Origin: Penicillium oxalicum
Taxonomy: Eukaryota; Ascomycota; Eurotiomycetes; Eurotiales; Aspergillaceae
DNA length: 64,000 nt
Assembly (NCBI RefSeq): GCF_001723175.1
Contig: NC_064650.1
Location: forward strand, 5,642,001 to 5,706,000
Direction: 5' to 3'
Shown here: one piece after another, positions 32,346-43,802 of the stretch
Layout of the letters: every line of letters starts with the position of its first letter
Position numbering within the stretch: position 1 is the first letter of the stretch
The notes under the pieces: model-generated
Databases searched by the model: none
Seen by the model: only the letters and a program-made list of their open reading frames with translations
Told to the model about the DNA's origin: nothing
Program-made: the position numbers and the translations under genes

Positions 32346-33735
32346 ATGGATCCTAACGGTGGCTATCCCCCTACCTATCCCATGCCAACCCAAACCCCGC
32401 CAAATCAAATGCCCTTCTACCCCAATTCAATGCCCCAATATCCCCAGTCCAAAACACCGATTCCACCTGTGCAGCAACAACAGCATTCCTATGGTGCGAT
32501 GCAGATGCACGCTGGCGGCCCCGGAGGAGCTATGATGCCCGGCGGCTTTCCCCCACAAACATCCGGTGAGTGAGCACTTTGTCACGTTCTCTCTTCTGTC
32601 CCTATTATTTTTTTTCTTGGTTTCTCTGTGGCTCGTGTAAGACGTCTGTCGCTGTTACTCGAGCGCACCCAATCTCTCGCAAATGAATTGCGCGAAACGA
32701 GACAGGTGGACTCTGCTCTTGCAGCCGCGCGCGGTTGAGGCGCGATTCCCGTCTCGTCTCTGATTGCGTCGTTTCTGTCTCGTCGCAACTTCACCAGCAC
32801 GTTCTCCCTACCCTCTCTACTCTTGGATCCATGACGAGCCATACAAGTCTTTACCCGCAGCCGTCATTTTGGCATAGTGCTTTATCCGAATTGCATGCAA
32901 CGGCCTATGCACTTGAACGCGGCTCATCGGGCAAGAGTGGTTTTTTTTGTCTCTTGAAAAGTTGGCTGGATGATGCGAGGAAACTAATCTGACTTTTGAA
33001 CTTTTCATAGTCGCTATGGACGCCTTCTTGTCTCCATTTACTCAGACTCCCCTCCCCACCAACATGACACCATTCTCCCAGCCGGGTGTGATGCCTAATG
33101 GACCCTCGGTTGTCCAGCAGGCCTTCAACCAAAATATGGCCTCGATCCAGCAAAATTCCCTGCTCACCAACCAGCCCAAAATGTCAAATACCAATTCACC
33201 CCAAGTCCCTCACCCTGAAACCCCAGTTCAGGTCCAGTCTCCGGCCCAATTCCCAGCTCAAGCGCAAATGCAGGCCCAAATGGCAGCGCGCGAAAAGGCA
33301 CGAGTGACCGTACTACTCGATATCAACTCTGCTCTATTGCAGGAGGTGGTCAACCTTCAAGCATCGGGAAAGGCCGGGATTCCTTTATCAGGTGATACCA
33401 GCAGCTCACCGTCCGACCCAAGCGCAGATCCCACCAAGGCACCTGCCTCAAAACCAAGCCAAGAATACATCGAGTGCATGCGCCGACTGCAGGCAAATCT
33501 GGCGTACCTGGCCACAATAGCGGATCGGGCCAAAAAGTCCGGTGGGGTGGCACCCCCGGCTCCGGCGATCATGTCGCCGCCTCCGCACCTGCTCGCTGTT
33601 CATGAGCTGTATGCCAAAATGAACGAGCTGTTTCCTCGAGCTAACAAAGGCTCAACCCCTCAAACGCTCAGCCCCGGGGCAATGCAGGGTAACGGGGGAC
33701 CCAGTCCATCGCCCATTACGGATTCAGTGATCTGA
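32346..33735 (+). CDS. SSXT/SS18-like (GRP-1) protein, likely SWI/SNF-associated
   Basis: Two exons, 32346-32565 and 33011-33735, joined G|TC; 314 residues. The intron is 445 nt, by far the longest in this window. Residues 1-73 are Pro/Gln/Met/Gly-rich (NGGYPPTYPMPTQTPPNQMP); residues 85-165 are Gln/Asn/Pro-rich. The only folded part is about 170-255: VTVLLDINSALLQEVVNLQ, a Ser/Pro insertion, then YIECMRRLQANLAYLATIADRAKK. This parallels the SNH/SSXT domain of human SS18 (LLDEN-LI---------Q--LH-NLVYLATIAD), which tethers SS18 to BRG1-type remodellers; yeast Snf11 is a distant counterpart. The nuclear co-activator role is inferred from that domain. Translation could also begin at ATG 33016 in exon 2 if an alternative promoter lies in the long intron. 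Confidence 0.8.
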
Positions 33736-34848
33736 ACCGGCGTTAGATGGCTATCTTGGGGTCTTCGGGCTAGTTGAAACTCATTTGTGCTGGTGAACAC
33801 GCGGGTCGTGCAATTCTTCCTCGAGAATCAATTTCGCCTGGTTTTGAATCATTCAAGCCTCATTCCCTCTTCTCTTCACGTGAATATTGTCTTGAATGGA
33901 GTTCACGAAGCGCCTCGTCTGTGAGAGCCAATCGTGCTCTGTCATTCATCAAATAAATCAAGGTCGATGAATTTCTTTCCCAATGAGCATGTCTAGACAG
34001 CGAGTCGAACTGTACATTCTCAACCACTCTCTAGCAATGTAATACAATAAGGATAAGATAAGTTGAGCACTATCCTCGAAAACGGTGAGACGGATTCAAA
34101 TGGTGGTACCACTGCATCTGGTTCAATAGTCATTCCAGTTACAGAACTACCTTCATCGTCCACGGGCCTTGCTCTCACATGCTGTTCCGCGCTTCGCTTC
34201 ACTGTACATTTTCTTGGCAAACCCGATACTATACATTATACAATGGTCCTGAGCGTTACCTAAGCGGTTGCATCTAAGCAATAGTCCTCACATCCTACTT
34301 GATCCGTGCGTTCATTCGGATTAAAGTCGTGGTGTTTCCAGCTTTGACTAATTGTCATCACCTCTCATGTCTTGTCCTCCGGCTGCAGGGATCGTCGTCC
34401 CGGAGGCTGTTCGTCATGTCAGGCGCGTGGGCCATGAGATCGGAATCATATCCACCAGGCGGACTGTCGCCCAATCAACGCCGTCGGATCTCTCTCCGCC
34501 TCGCTGCTCTTTCCTCCGCGAAGCAGCTTCTAGAGTCTTTTTACCCAATCGCGAATGTCTCTGTTGCTGCGGCGCTGCAGACGAAGCGTGCAGACTCTCC
34601 AGAACCCTCGGATTCGGCCTTTTACCAAATTCGCTACTATTCTTCCGGCCTGCATCATCCCTTCTGTGCATTGGTCGTCGATTGCGCACCTTGCTGCACC
34701 TGACCGGTCACCTGCGCGCCCCGATTATCCGTGTTCGATTTCGCCCAAGTGCTCCATCGCCTCCTCCCAACAAGTTCCTCGCCGGCAATTTTCGACGGTC
34801 CTCTGTCGCCATTTCCTTCATCGTCCGTTCTTAAACTCTGCGGCAGTG
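33736..34848. other. Intergenic, nma111 leader
   Basis: 1.1 kb. From 34555 an open frame without stops runs in frame into nma111 (see finding). A short minus-strand frame at 34020-34220 shows no signal. Confidence 0.6.
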
Positions 34849-37800
34849 ATGAACGCAAACGGGGATCTTGGGCCAAAGCGAAAGCGCAGCGCCGGTGCCA
34901 TCGAGCAGCGTCCTGCCAAACACCTGAAGCCTGAGGGCTCGGTCTTGACTCCCGGCGACTCCACGCCGGCCAATGGGACCGTGTATGATGTTGCGGAGGG
35001 GGAGGAAAGCGACAATGACTCGACTCGGATGTTGCCGCTCGGCACTGCCCAGGCGGATTCGCCCGAGTGGCAGGCGATGATCGAAAGCGTCGTGAAGAGT
35101 GTCGTGTCGATTCACTTTTGTCAGACGTGCTCATTTGACACGGAGCTCTCCATGAGTAGTCAAGCTACGGGCTTCGTTGTCGATGCGGAGCGTGGTTACA
35201 TTCTGACGAATCGACACGTCGTCGGCGCCGGTCCATTCTGGGGTTACTGCATTTTCGACAACCATGAGGAGGTGGGTCGACAGATGATCGGTTGTATTTT
35301 TACTTCTCACGATTGCTAACTGACTGATGATCTCCAGTGCGACGTCAAGCCCGTTTATCGAGACCCTGTTCACGACTTTGGTATCTTGCAGTTCGATCCA
35401 AAGGCCATTCGCTACATGAAGCTTCAGGAGCTCAAGCTGCGACCTGACGGGGCTCGGGTGGGTGTCGAAGTTCGGGTCGTGGGTAACGATGCGGGTGAAA
35501 AATTGAGTATTTTGTCCGGCGTCATCAGTCGTCTGGATCGCAATGCTCCGGAATACGGTGAAGGGTACAGTGATTTCAACACCAACTATATCCAGGCTGC
35601 AGCGGCGGCCAGTGGTGGTAGTTCAGGCAGTCCGGTCGTGAATATTGACGGGCATGCTGTGGCTCTACAAGCGGGTGGACGTGCCGATGGCGCCGCCACG
35701 GACTATTTCTTGCCATTAGATCGTCCACTTCGTGCCCTTGAGTGTATCCGCCAAGGCCAACCAGTCACTCGCGGCACAATCCAAACCCAATGGATTCTCA
35801 AGCCCTTCGATGAATGCCGTCGGCTGGGCTTGACGCCCGAGTGGGAGGCCGAAGTGCGCAAGGCCGCTCCCGCCGAGACGAACATGCTGGCCGCTGAGAT
35901 CATTCTCCCTGAAGGTCCAGCTGATGGCAAGTTGCAGGAGGGAGATGTGCTGCTGAAGGTGAATGGCGAGCTTCTCACGCAATTTGTTCGTCTGGATGAT
36001 ATCCTGGATTCTAGCGTCGGTAAGGCCGTTCGGCTGCTGGTTCAGCGAGGAGGTGACGACGTGGAGGTAGAATGCGAGGTAGGGGATCTCCACGACATCA
36101 CTCCTGACCGTTTCGTGACTGTTGCGGGAGGTACTTTCCACAACCTCTCATACCAGCAGTCTCGGCTCTATGCGATTGCCACTCGCGGTGTCTATGTCTG
36201 CGAGGCCGCTGGCTCCTTCAAGCTTGAGAACACCCTATCTGGATGGATCATTGACTCGGTGGACAAGCGGCCTACGCGCAACCTGGATGAGTTCGTAGAA
36301 GTAATGAAGTCTATTCCCGATCGTTCTCGGGTAGTGATTTCATATCGTCACATCAGGGACCTACACACCAAAGGAACAAGTATCATCTACGTGGATCGGC
36401 ATTGGCACCCCAAAATGCGACTGGCGGTTCGTAATGACCAGACCGGCATTTGGGACTTTTCAGATCTCGCGGATCCCATTCCAGCTGAGAAGCCTGTGCC
36501 TCGCAAGGCAGACTTCATCCAGCTGGACGGTGTTAGCCAGCCGGCCGCAGCCGCGATTGTGCGAAGTTTCGTGCGAGTGTCGTGCACAATGCCCTTGAAA
36601 TTGGATGGGTACCCTCAGGCCAAAAAGACTGGATTCGGCTTGGTCATCGATGCCGACAAGGGTCTCGTCGTTGTTTCAAGAGCCATTGTGCCTTATGATC
36701 TCTGTGACATCAACATCACCGTCGCAGATTCGGTCATTTTGAGTGCAAAGGTTGTGTTCCTTCACCCACTGCAAAATTACACCATCATCCAATACGACCC
36801 TAGCCTAGTACAAGCACCTGTACAAAGTGCCCGCCTCAGTACCGAATACATCAAGCAAGGACAGGACACCATCTTTGTTGGCTTCAATCAGAACTTCCGG
36901 ATCGTCGTGGCCAAGACCGCCGTGACCGATATCACAACCGTCTCGATTCCGGCCAATTCTTCGGCTCCTCGGTATCGCGCTATCAATTTGGATGCCATCA
37001 CAGTTGACACTGGTCTGAGTGGACAATGCACGAATGGCGTCCTGATTGGTGAGGATGGCGTTGTGCAGGCTCTATGGTTGAATTACCTGGGTGAACGTAC
37101 ACCCAACTCTCACAAGGATGTCGAGTACCATCTCGGCTTCGCCACCCCTTCCCTTCTTCCCGTGACATCTAAAATACAGCAGGGAGTTACTCCCAAGCTA
37201 CGTATCCTGAACATGGAGAGCTATGTTGTGCAAATGAGTCAGGCGCGCATCATGGGCGTGTCGGAGGAATGGATCCAAAAGGTGACGCAGGCCAATCCTT
37301 CTCGCCACCAACTGTTCATGGTCCGCAAGGTGGACTGCCCTCCGGCAACTTTCACGTCCGATGTCGACAGCTTCCAGGAAGCTGATATCATCCTCACGCT
37401 GGATGGCCAGCTCATTACCCGGGTCTCTGAACTCGATGTCATGTATGAGAAGGAATCCTTGGAGGCCCTGATTGTTCGAAATGGCCAGGAAATGCGTATT
37501 CGTGTCCCGACTGTCCCCACCGAAGATCTTGAGACCGATCGTGCTGTTGTCTTCTGTGGTGCTGTCTTGCAAAAGCCTCACCATGCTGTTCGACAGCAAA
37601 TTACGAAACTTCACAGTGAGATTTACGTGAGCGCTAGAGTACGTTGTTCCCCTTACACCATATCCGAGGTGCCCGGTCGACTAATCAATTCTGCCCACAG
37701 AGCCGTGGCTCCCCGGCCTACCACTATGGGCTTGCCCCAACCAACTTCATCACTGCGGTCAATGGTGTTTCCACGCCAAATCTGGACGCATTTGTCGAGG

Positions 37801-38151
37801 AAGTGCGCAAAATCCCGGACAACACTTACTTCCGCCTGCGCGCAGTCACCTTTGACAACGTTCCTTGGGTAGTGACTATGAAGAAGAACGACCACTATGT
37901 AAGATCATCTGGCCCCCTGGCATTTGCCTTTCCTTCTCATTGCCCGAGACCTGATGCTGATTCTGTCTGTCTAGTTCCCAATGTCTGAGTACGTCAAGGA
38001 CCCGTCTGTCGAGGCCGGGTGGCGCACCATTTCCCACGATAAGAGAAAAGATGGCCTTGGGGCTGCTTCTGACGCCGCGAACCTGAACCCGGACGCTATG
38101 GATGAGGGTGGTGATGCTGGAGGCAGTGATATTGAGCCTGACATTGAGTAG
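34849..38151 (+). CDS. nma111: Pro-apoptotic HtrA-like serine protease Nma111
   Basis: Four exons: 34849-35271, 35338-37638, 37701-37898 and 37975-38151; 1032 residues, the expected size for this duplicated HtrA family. Start [16 protein letters not shown] with a basic KRKR nuclear signal. First protease half: H123 in NRHVVG, D154 in [10 protein letters not shown]237 in GGSSGSPVV, a variant of GNSGGP. PDZ-like segments follow (about 285-380; [20 protein letters not shown]). The second half is a degenerate protease unit ([30 protein letters not shown] lacks a normal Ser motif) followed by more PDZ repeats. In yeast the homologue is nuclear, cleaves the IAP protein Bir1 and promotes apoptosis-like death; notably Bir1 is a partner of Sli15/INCENP, the convergent neighbour. 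Acidic C-terminus [16 protein letters not shown]. An in-frame upstream ATG exists at 34555. Confidence 0.96.
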
Positions 38152-39306
38152 GAGTTCTGGATATCCAGTCTGCTTGTCTGTTCGACTACATAGACCTGCC
38201 ACGGGTGACTAGAGACCTCCAGTCCTGGGACCAATCTTGTATTATATGTGCATGTCACTCGATGGGAGTAAAAGGTCGGGATGGACTTTTGGGAGGGGAA
38301 CACAGTATTGATTGTTTGTTTTTTCTGTCTCAAATTCAAGTTCTTTCTGAGCGACAGTCTCCAGTTCCAGTTGCGGATCACTTTGGCCTGGTAGAGCTGT
38401 CTGCGCAGGTTCCAGCTGCCCGACGCCTACGACTCGGTGTCGGCGAGATTGAAACCGGCACAGAACCTGGCGTATTAGGGTTCTTTGCTTATCCACAACT
38501 CTCAGCAATGATTAGGTTACTCCCGTCTGTATCCATCATCAAAGAATAGTCCATTTCAATCTGGTCTTCCTTAGAAGCAAACTAAACTCACTGACGTATG
38601 TCGGGCTCTTTGCCTATGTGTACACAAACCTCATTCAAATTTGGTACCATGACACAAATTAACGCCGACTCACTGCTTCCATTCAATAACTAAGAATCGG
38701 GTTTCACGTGTGGTAAGAGCCGCAGTTTAGTTCGAATTATGCAGCACATCCGCCGACCACCTAGCAGGTCAAATGTAGTGACGTTTTAGGGCTCTTCCTA
38801 TCCATCATCTTCAGATCTCGCCCCTGCCCGTGGTGGCGCAGTGATATTTTATTTCCACATAATTAGGTTAAAGTAATTAGATAGATCGACGCTCTTCCTT
38901 TAATATGTGTTTCGTCCAACGGTTGCTAGTCGCACTACTAAGCCGTTTGGATAAAAGGGTGGTGCTCGTTCTATTGCCCCGCCGTTCCAATAAAAATAAA
39001 TATATTCCGCTCAACATAAAAGGCGGCCGCTACCCAATGGACCTCCATGACAAGCCCGGTGGTATTGGATTCGATTCGCGAACCCTAATGATAGGTTCTG
39101 GCCCCTACCTACGGGACTGAGATATTCTTTTGGGTAAATATGCTATATTAAAATGTTAGTGTTAAAAAAAAGAGGAACTAGCATGTATCATCTGGGGTTT
39201 CCAGGTACCGATTCCCTTTACTAGGTAAATCTCTAATGTTCGCTACATAACCCCACACACGGGCTTCCAGACATGGTCTCTGCATTGATCAAATTCAAAA
39301 AATGAA
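38152..39306. other. Intergenic with AT-rich block
   Basis: Convergent region between nma111 and INCENP, left of the tRNA. 38840-39240 is noticeably AT-rich and may be a decayed element, but I see no terminal repeats or coding remnant. Confidence 0.5.
39297..39302 (-). terminator. Pol III T6 terminator of tRNA-Gly
   Basis: Six T on the minus strand (six A on the plus strand), four bases after the tRNA 3' end: the standard RNA polymerase III termination signal. Confidence 0.85.
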
Positions 39307-39377
39307 TGCATCATCCGTGAATCGAACACGGGCCTCGTCGATGGCAACGACGAATTCTACCACTAGACCAATGATGC
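39307..39377 (-). tRNA. tRNA-Gly(GCC): tRNA-Gly (anticodon GCC)
   Basis: 71 nt, no intron. Acceptor stem GCATCAT pairs with ATGATGC, discriminator A. D arm contains GTCTAGTGGTAG (A box), anticodon stem CGTCG/CGACG encloses loop TTGCCAT with anticodon GCC, and the T arm is CGTGTTCGATTCACG (B box). Decodes GGC/GGU glycine codons. Confidence 0.97.
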
Positions 39378-39839
39378 TAGTTGATATATAATGATGAAAG
39401 TTTATGTTAAATGATTAAATTTGTGTGGCGTGCTCCAACAGTGTAGATCCAACTGCTCTGGTGACAGAGCGGCGCCTATGAGGTTGTCACGCCTCGAAAC
39501 ATCTCAAGAGGCGTACTCTAAGCCGAGGCCCATTCATCCAATTGACATAATGAACAAGATCCTATGAATTCACAATTATACCCATGCTGGTCGATAAATA
39601 AGGTAACCGACGAAACGCCCATCCCCTCATAATAACCATAAAAAAAAAGGCGGTAATGCCAACGCCAGGTAATGAAAGGATCCCAACTCCGGAAACACCA
39701 TCCCAGGACCTGTCCTAAGCATAGATCATATCCAGTCCAGCCGACATTATGTAAATAGAATAGAACACCCCCACCCCTCCCAACATCCGTCGAACACAAG
39801 CGACGAAAAAAAGATAAAAGAGGCCTATTTTGAGTCCAA
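39378..39839. other. INCENP 3' flank
   Basis: 460 bp between the tRNA 5' end and the INCENP stop codon. No gene seen. Confidence 0.65.
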
Positions 39840-42800
39840 TTACTGGAAAGACCAACCCCCATTGAGTCGCAACTTTTGCCGCTCGAGTCGATCTTTCCGA
39901 ATTTCCTCTTGGGTGAGACCATCCGGACCGTTCCAATTCGCACTGCTGGTTCGATCGCGGTACTTCTTGATCTTCTTGTCGGCCTTGAAAGTCTCTTCCA
40001 AGGAAAATGGCGCAATCGGTCCAAAGATGGAGTCAACTTCCATTCCTTCCTGCACCCGTAGAAGATCCTCCAGCTCTTTCGGCTGCGCCCATTTCGGCAC
40101 GGGAAACATCTCTGAATCTGAATCGTCTTCATCCTCACTATCCGTAGCAATTTCAGGAAGGTGAATGTTTTCACCATTTGGATACTTGGGTGAAGGCTTG
40201 ATCGAAGGCGGCGGACGTTGTGCGGAGCTAGGGCCCGGCGTGCGTTGCGCGGCCGACGACGGCGCATGACTAGGCTCGGCGAAGGGTATCTTGTTGTTGG
40301 AATATTTCGCCAATTCAGATGGATGGGCCGGCCTCTGGGCCTGGCCGGACTTGAAAATAGATGACGCGGACTGCCCAAACATGGAAGGTTGCTGTGGAGA
40401 CGTGTTAGAAGACATGCCGTATTGAGAACTAGGACACAGGGAAAGAGCATAGTATACCTTTCGAATACTCGATTGACGGATGGGAGGGGCCATTGTCGGC
40501 CGAACCGGATGGATGGGATTGTGCTCGTCTTCTGTCTTGCGTCGTTTCGCCTCGCCCGAAGGCTGGACATTTGCCGTATTTGAGACTGCAGCGCGGTGGC
40601 CGGCCTCCTCATCCATGTTCCGTTTCGGTGGCTTAGCTGGATTGGGCGCTGGCGGATTAATGGGGCGTCCATAAGCCAGGCGAGATGCCGGTCTCGTCGC
40701 CCCCATATCAGTCCGCTGCGATGACTGGGATGAGGCCTTGTCGTGTTGTAGCATAAAAATCTAGAAAGCGTTAGCTAAGAGGACAAGGATCCCTCCCGAA
40801 AAGCCGACAGCATCCTCTTACCTCGCCACCAGCTTGCTGACTGCCCTGGCGAACGTGTTTCCGAGCATTGTTTTCCTGCCGACGCCTCTCGATGGCCCGC
40901 ATGTGTGCGCTCTTCTTGGAATCTTCCTGAGCCGCGCGCTCTCGCTCAGCCTCAGCTTGCCGTCGAGCCTCTTCCTCCTGTTGTTTTTGAAGCGCTCGTT
41001 TTCTTTCAGCCTCACGCTTTTGCTCCTCTTTCCTCTGCTCCTCCTTCCGGCGCGCCTCACGCTCTTCTTGCTCTTTCTTCTTCCGCTGCGCCTGCGTCTG
41101 GCTCAAGACTGAGTTTTTGAGCGAGCTCGCCGTGGAAGCCGCATGCAGTGACTGATTGCTTCCCTTCTTTTTCAAGGTCGGGGCCTTGGGAGCCGGAGCA
41201 TGAGTCGGCGCGGGGAGGACAACGGCAGGCTCTTGGGTGCCGGGGGCGATAGACGAAGCCACGGACATTGGCCGGGAGAGCGTGCTGCCAACACGGATAG
41301 AGACTGGCCTTGGGTTGGGCTTCTGCGCGGGCTCCCTAGTCGTGGCCCTGGGCCGTCGGTCCGCTTGCTTCGCTTGGGCGAGGCCAAACCGCGATCCGTC
41401 GTGGACAGAGTCTGGCTCACGCGATTGTTGTCGATGTGCCTGAATTGGTCGTTGGGCGGCGCTACCCGGTCGGTCCTCTGGCTCGACTGATGACTTTTCG
41501 TGCATGTTCCTGATCTGCATGGCCCGTTGTTTTTCCTTTTCTTGCTCTCGTGCTTTCTCTTGCCTCAAATCCTCTTCACGTTGACGATCCTCAAGTTCTT
41601 GTTGTCGCCGTTTCTCCTCTTTTTCTGTAGAGCTTCGGGTCCGGCGCCCCTCGTGGCGCGGTGGGCTGAGATGTTGACGAGTTTGACGTTCGGAGGTATT
41701 GGCCTTGATGTCGGCACCAGCATTCGTCTGCTCGAATGGACGGAGACGATGCTGTTCCGGAGAAGGGGCTTCCACCCTGCTTGGGCCAGCAGTACTCGTG
41801 AACAAGCCTTTGGCTGATTTCATAATGGATTGCAGCCTCATCTTGGAAGCACTCAAGGGGCCCTCAAAGCGCCTCGGTGATCCAGTGGGAGTGGTGGAAG
41901 TCTCCGAAGTGATGTTGGATACCGAGGCGGTCTTGAAATGACCGTGCGGACGGGGCGAGGAGAAAATGGAGTAGGATGACTTGGGACGCTGCGGTTCGGT
42001 GGGCTGCCGATCCGGCGTCACGCCCACTAGCTGGTTCGTTGATTGGGGCATATCAAACAATTTCTCACTCACGTCGAGCGTTTTGCTCTTGGTCAGATCA
42101 AGTCGCTGTGGCGAGCTCATCGGACGGATCCATTCATCAACATTCTCCTCCTTCGACTCTTGCACCGGACTCGTGCGTTCTTCAGGAGCAAATGGTTCCA
42201 GTTTGCTCTCCGTTTTGGGCGCGGGGAGCTCGGGATAGGGAATCTGACCAGCAGATAGCCCCGCAGCCGATGCGATTGACTTTTTAGGCCGGGATGGCTG
42301 AAGCTTGCCAAGCATGCTAATCCTCTCGTGAAGACTCTGCGTGGATTTCTTGTTGTGGATTCTGCTGACTTGCTCCACGTCCATGGCCTCTTCCCTCGCA
42401 TCGTGTGAATGCTTTGAGTTGTCACTCATGACTTCCTTGTCATCATCGGATGTCGCTTGTTTAGCGCGAGAAGTCCCCGATTGCTTGCCCAGTAAGCTAC
42501 TGCGGCCGGCATGGCTCAGCTTCGGCAGATCGATATGGGAAGTGCGTGAGAGACGGGGCCCCTTGAGCGGCTCACGGGCCGGCAAAGAGGCAAAATTCAG
42601 ACTGCTCTTGCGCACAGGGAATCGCTCAGGGGTGGAACCGTCCGAGGGGGATCCAATGTCGTCAAAGTTGTCATCAAGAATGGTGTCCTCTCTGTGGCCG
42701 AGCTCCATGTCCACGTCGGTATCTTCTTCAGGCTCCAGGGCCTGTTCCTCGGGGACTGTCGTCTCAGCCACCGCGCGTTCCTTGTCAGCATCCGCGATTT

Positions 42801-43802
42801 CTACCCTGTCTTGCTTTCCCGAGGGGCTTTGTCGCCGACTTCCAGCACCTGCTGTCCCCTCACGCTGTGAGCCATCCTGGGCCTTGGGCGTTGCACTAGC
42901 TTCAGGCTCCACCTCCGCAGAATCTGGGTCCCTCAAGCGGGAAATGGGTTGCTGCTTCGGCGTTGGTGTGGAAGCGCTGGGCTCGACTGTCTCCCCGCGC
43001 ATGCGTACGTTTTCTTGGGCGGAGTGGAAGGAATCCTCTGCCGGCTGCTGCTCAAGAGAGGCGTCCACTTCAGAGCTTAATCTCATTTGGTCGTTGACCT
43101 CGAAAGGTTGAGTCGATGACTGGGTTTCGGGTTGTGTGTCCGGCATCGTGACGTCGTCGTCGTCTTGCAGTCCATGGTAGCCCGAGTCGGTGTTGAATTG
43201 GGAGAAAGAGTTCAGGTTCTGGGTAAGGTCCGGATATTGTGGCTGCGAGCCCTTGACGGTCGCCTCGGAACCGGGGACGGGAGGGGAAGTCGCACGTGTG
43301 GTGTCTGCAGCCTTTGTCTTTGCCATGACCCGATGGATGAAAGGGCTGGGACTCGGGACGGTCTTTTTCTCTGTATTTTTTTGCGCAGATGAAAAGATTT
43401 CACTCAAAGGCTGTAGACTCATTGTTAGTATCTCTCTGATTGAACCTACGGTACTCGCGTTGGCAAACAACGTACCACTCGATTCTCCTCCGCCTGACGC
43501 TTGCGCGCCGTGCGCGGAGTCTTGCCTACCATCTTCCCCGGCGTTTTGAAAACATCCGTGAAGTTTCTGTGCAAGATCAGCAGTCTGGCCGAGAGAAATC
43601 AGTCGGCACCGTGGAGGACTCACGCCTGGCCTTTGGAGAATATCTCCGCCATATGCTCATTCAACCAATCCAATTCATGGCGAACCGGATATTCCACATC
43701 CTCCATTTCTTGTTCTACAAGATCGGCGATGTTCTCCTTTTCTGCAGCGACCCAAGCAGCAGAGCCCACAGGCTTCCGGGCTCGCGCGGCAGCGGCAGCC
43801 AT
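39840..43802 (-). CDS. INCENP: Inner centromere protein INCENP/Sli15
   Basis: Five exons: 43802-43624, 43566-43476, 43410-40822, 40760-40458 and 40391-39840; 1237 residues. The scaffold of the chromosomal passenger complex: it activates Aurora kinase and directs it to inner centromeres and the spindle midzone. The N-terminus has the short helix ELDWLNEHMAEIFS expected to bind survivin/borealin (Bir1/Nbl1), then NFTDVFKTPGKMVGKTPRTARKRQ. The middle is long and disordered with many SP/TP sites. About 780-950 is a highly charged Arg/Lys/Glu region like the INCENP single alpha-helix. The C-terminal IN-box (about 1145-1205) reads VPKWAQPKELEDLL ... DSIFGPIAPFSLEETF ... RTSSANWNGPDGL, with the TSS motif phosphorylated by Aurora. 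The fourth intron (40392-40457, 66 nt) is open in frame, so retention would add 22 residues. Confidence 0.93.

Noticed and set aside
38840..39240. Possible decayed transposon beside the tRNA
   Set aside because: AT-rich, but without terminal repeats, target duplication or coding remnants I could identify; kept only as an intergenic note.
42341..43111. 256-codon plus-strand frame
   Set aside because: Antisense to the INCENP central exon; Ser/Arg-rich composition mirrors the coding strand.
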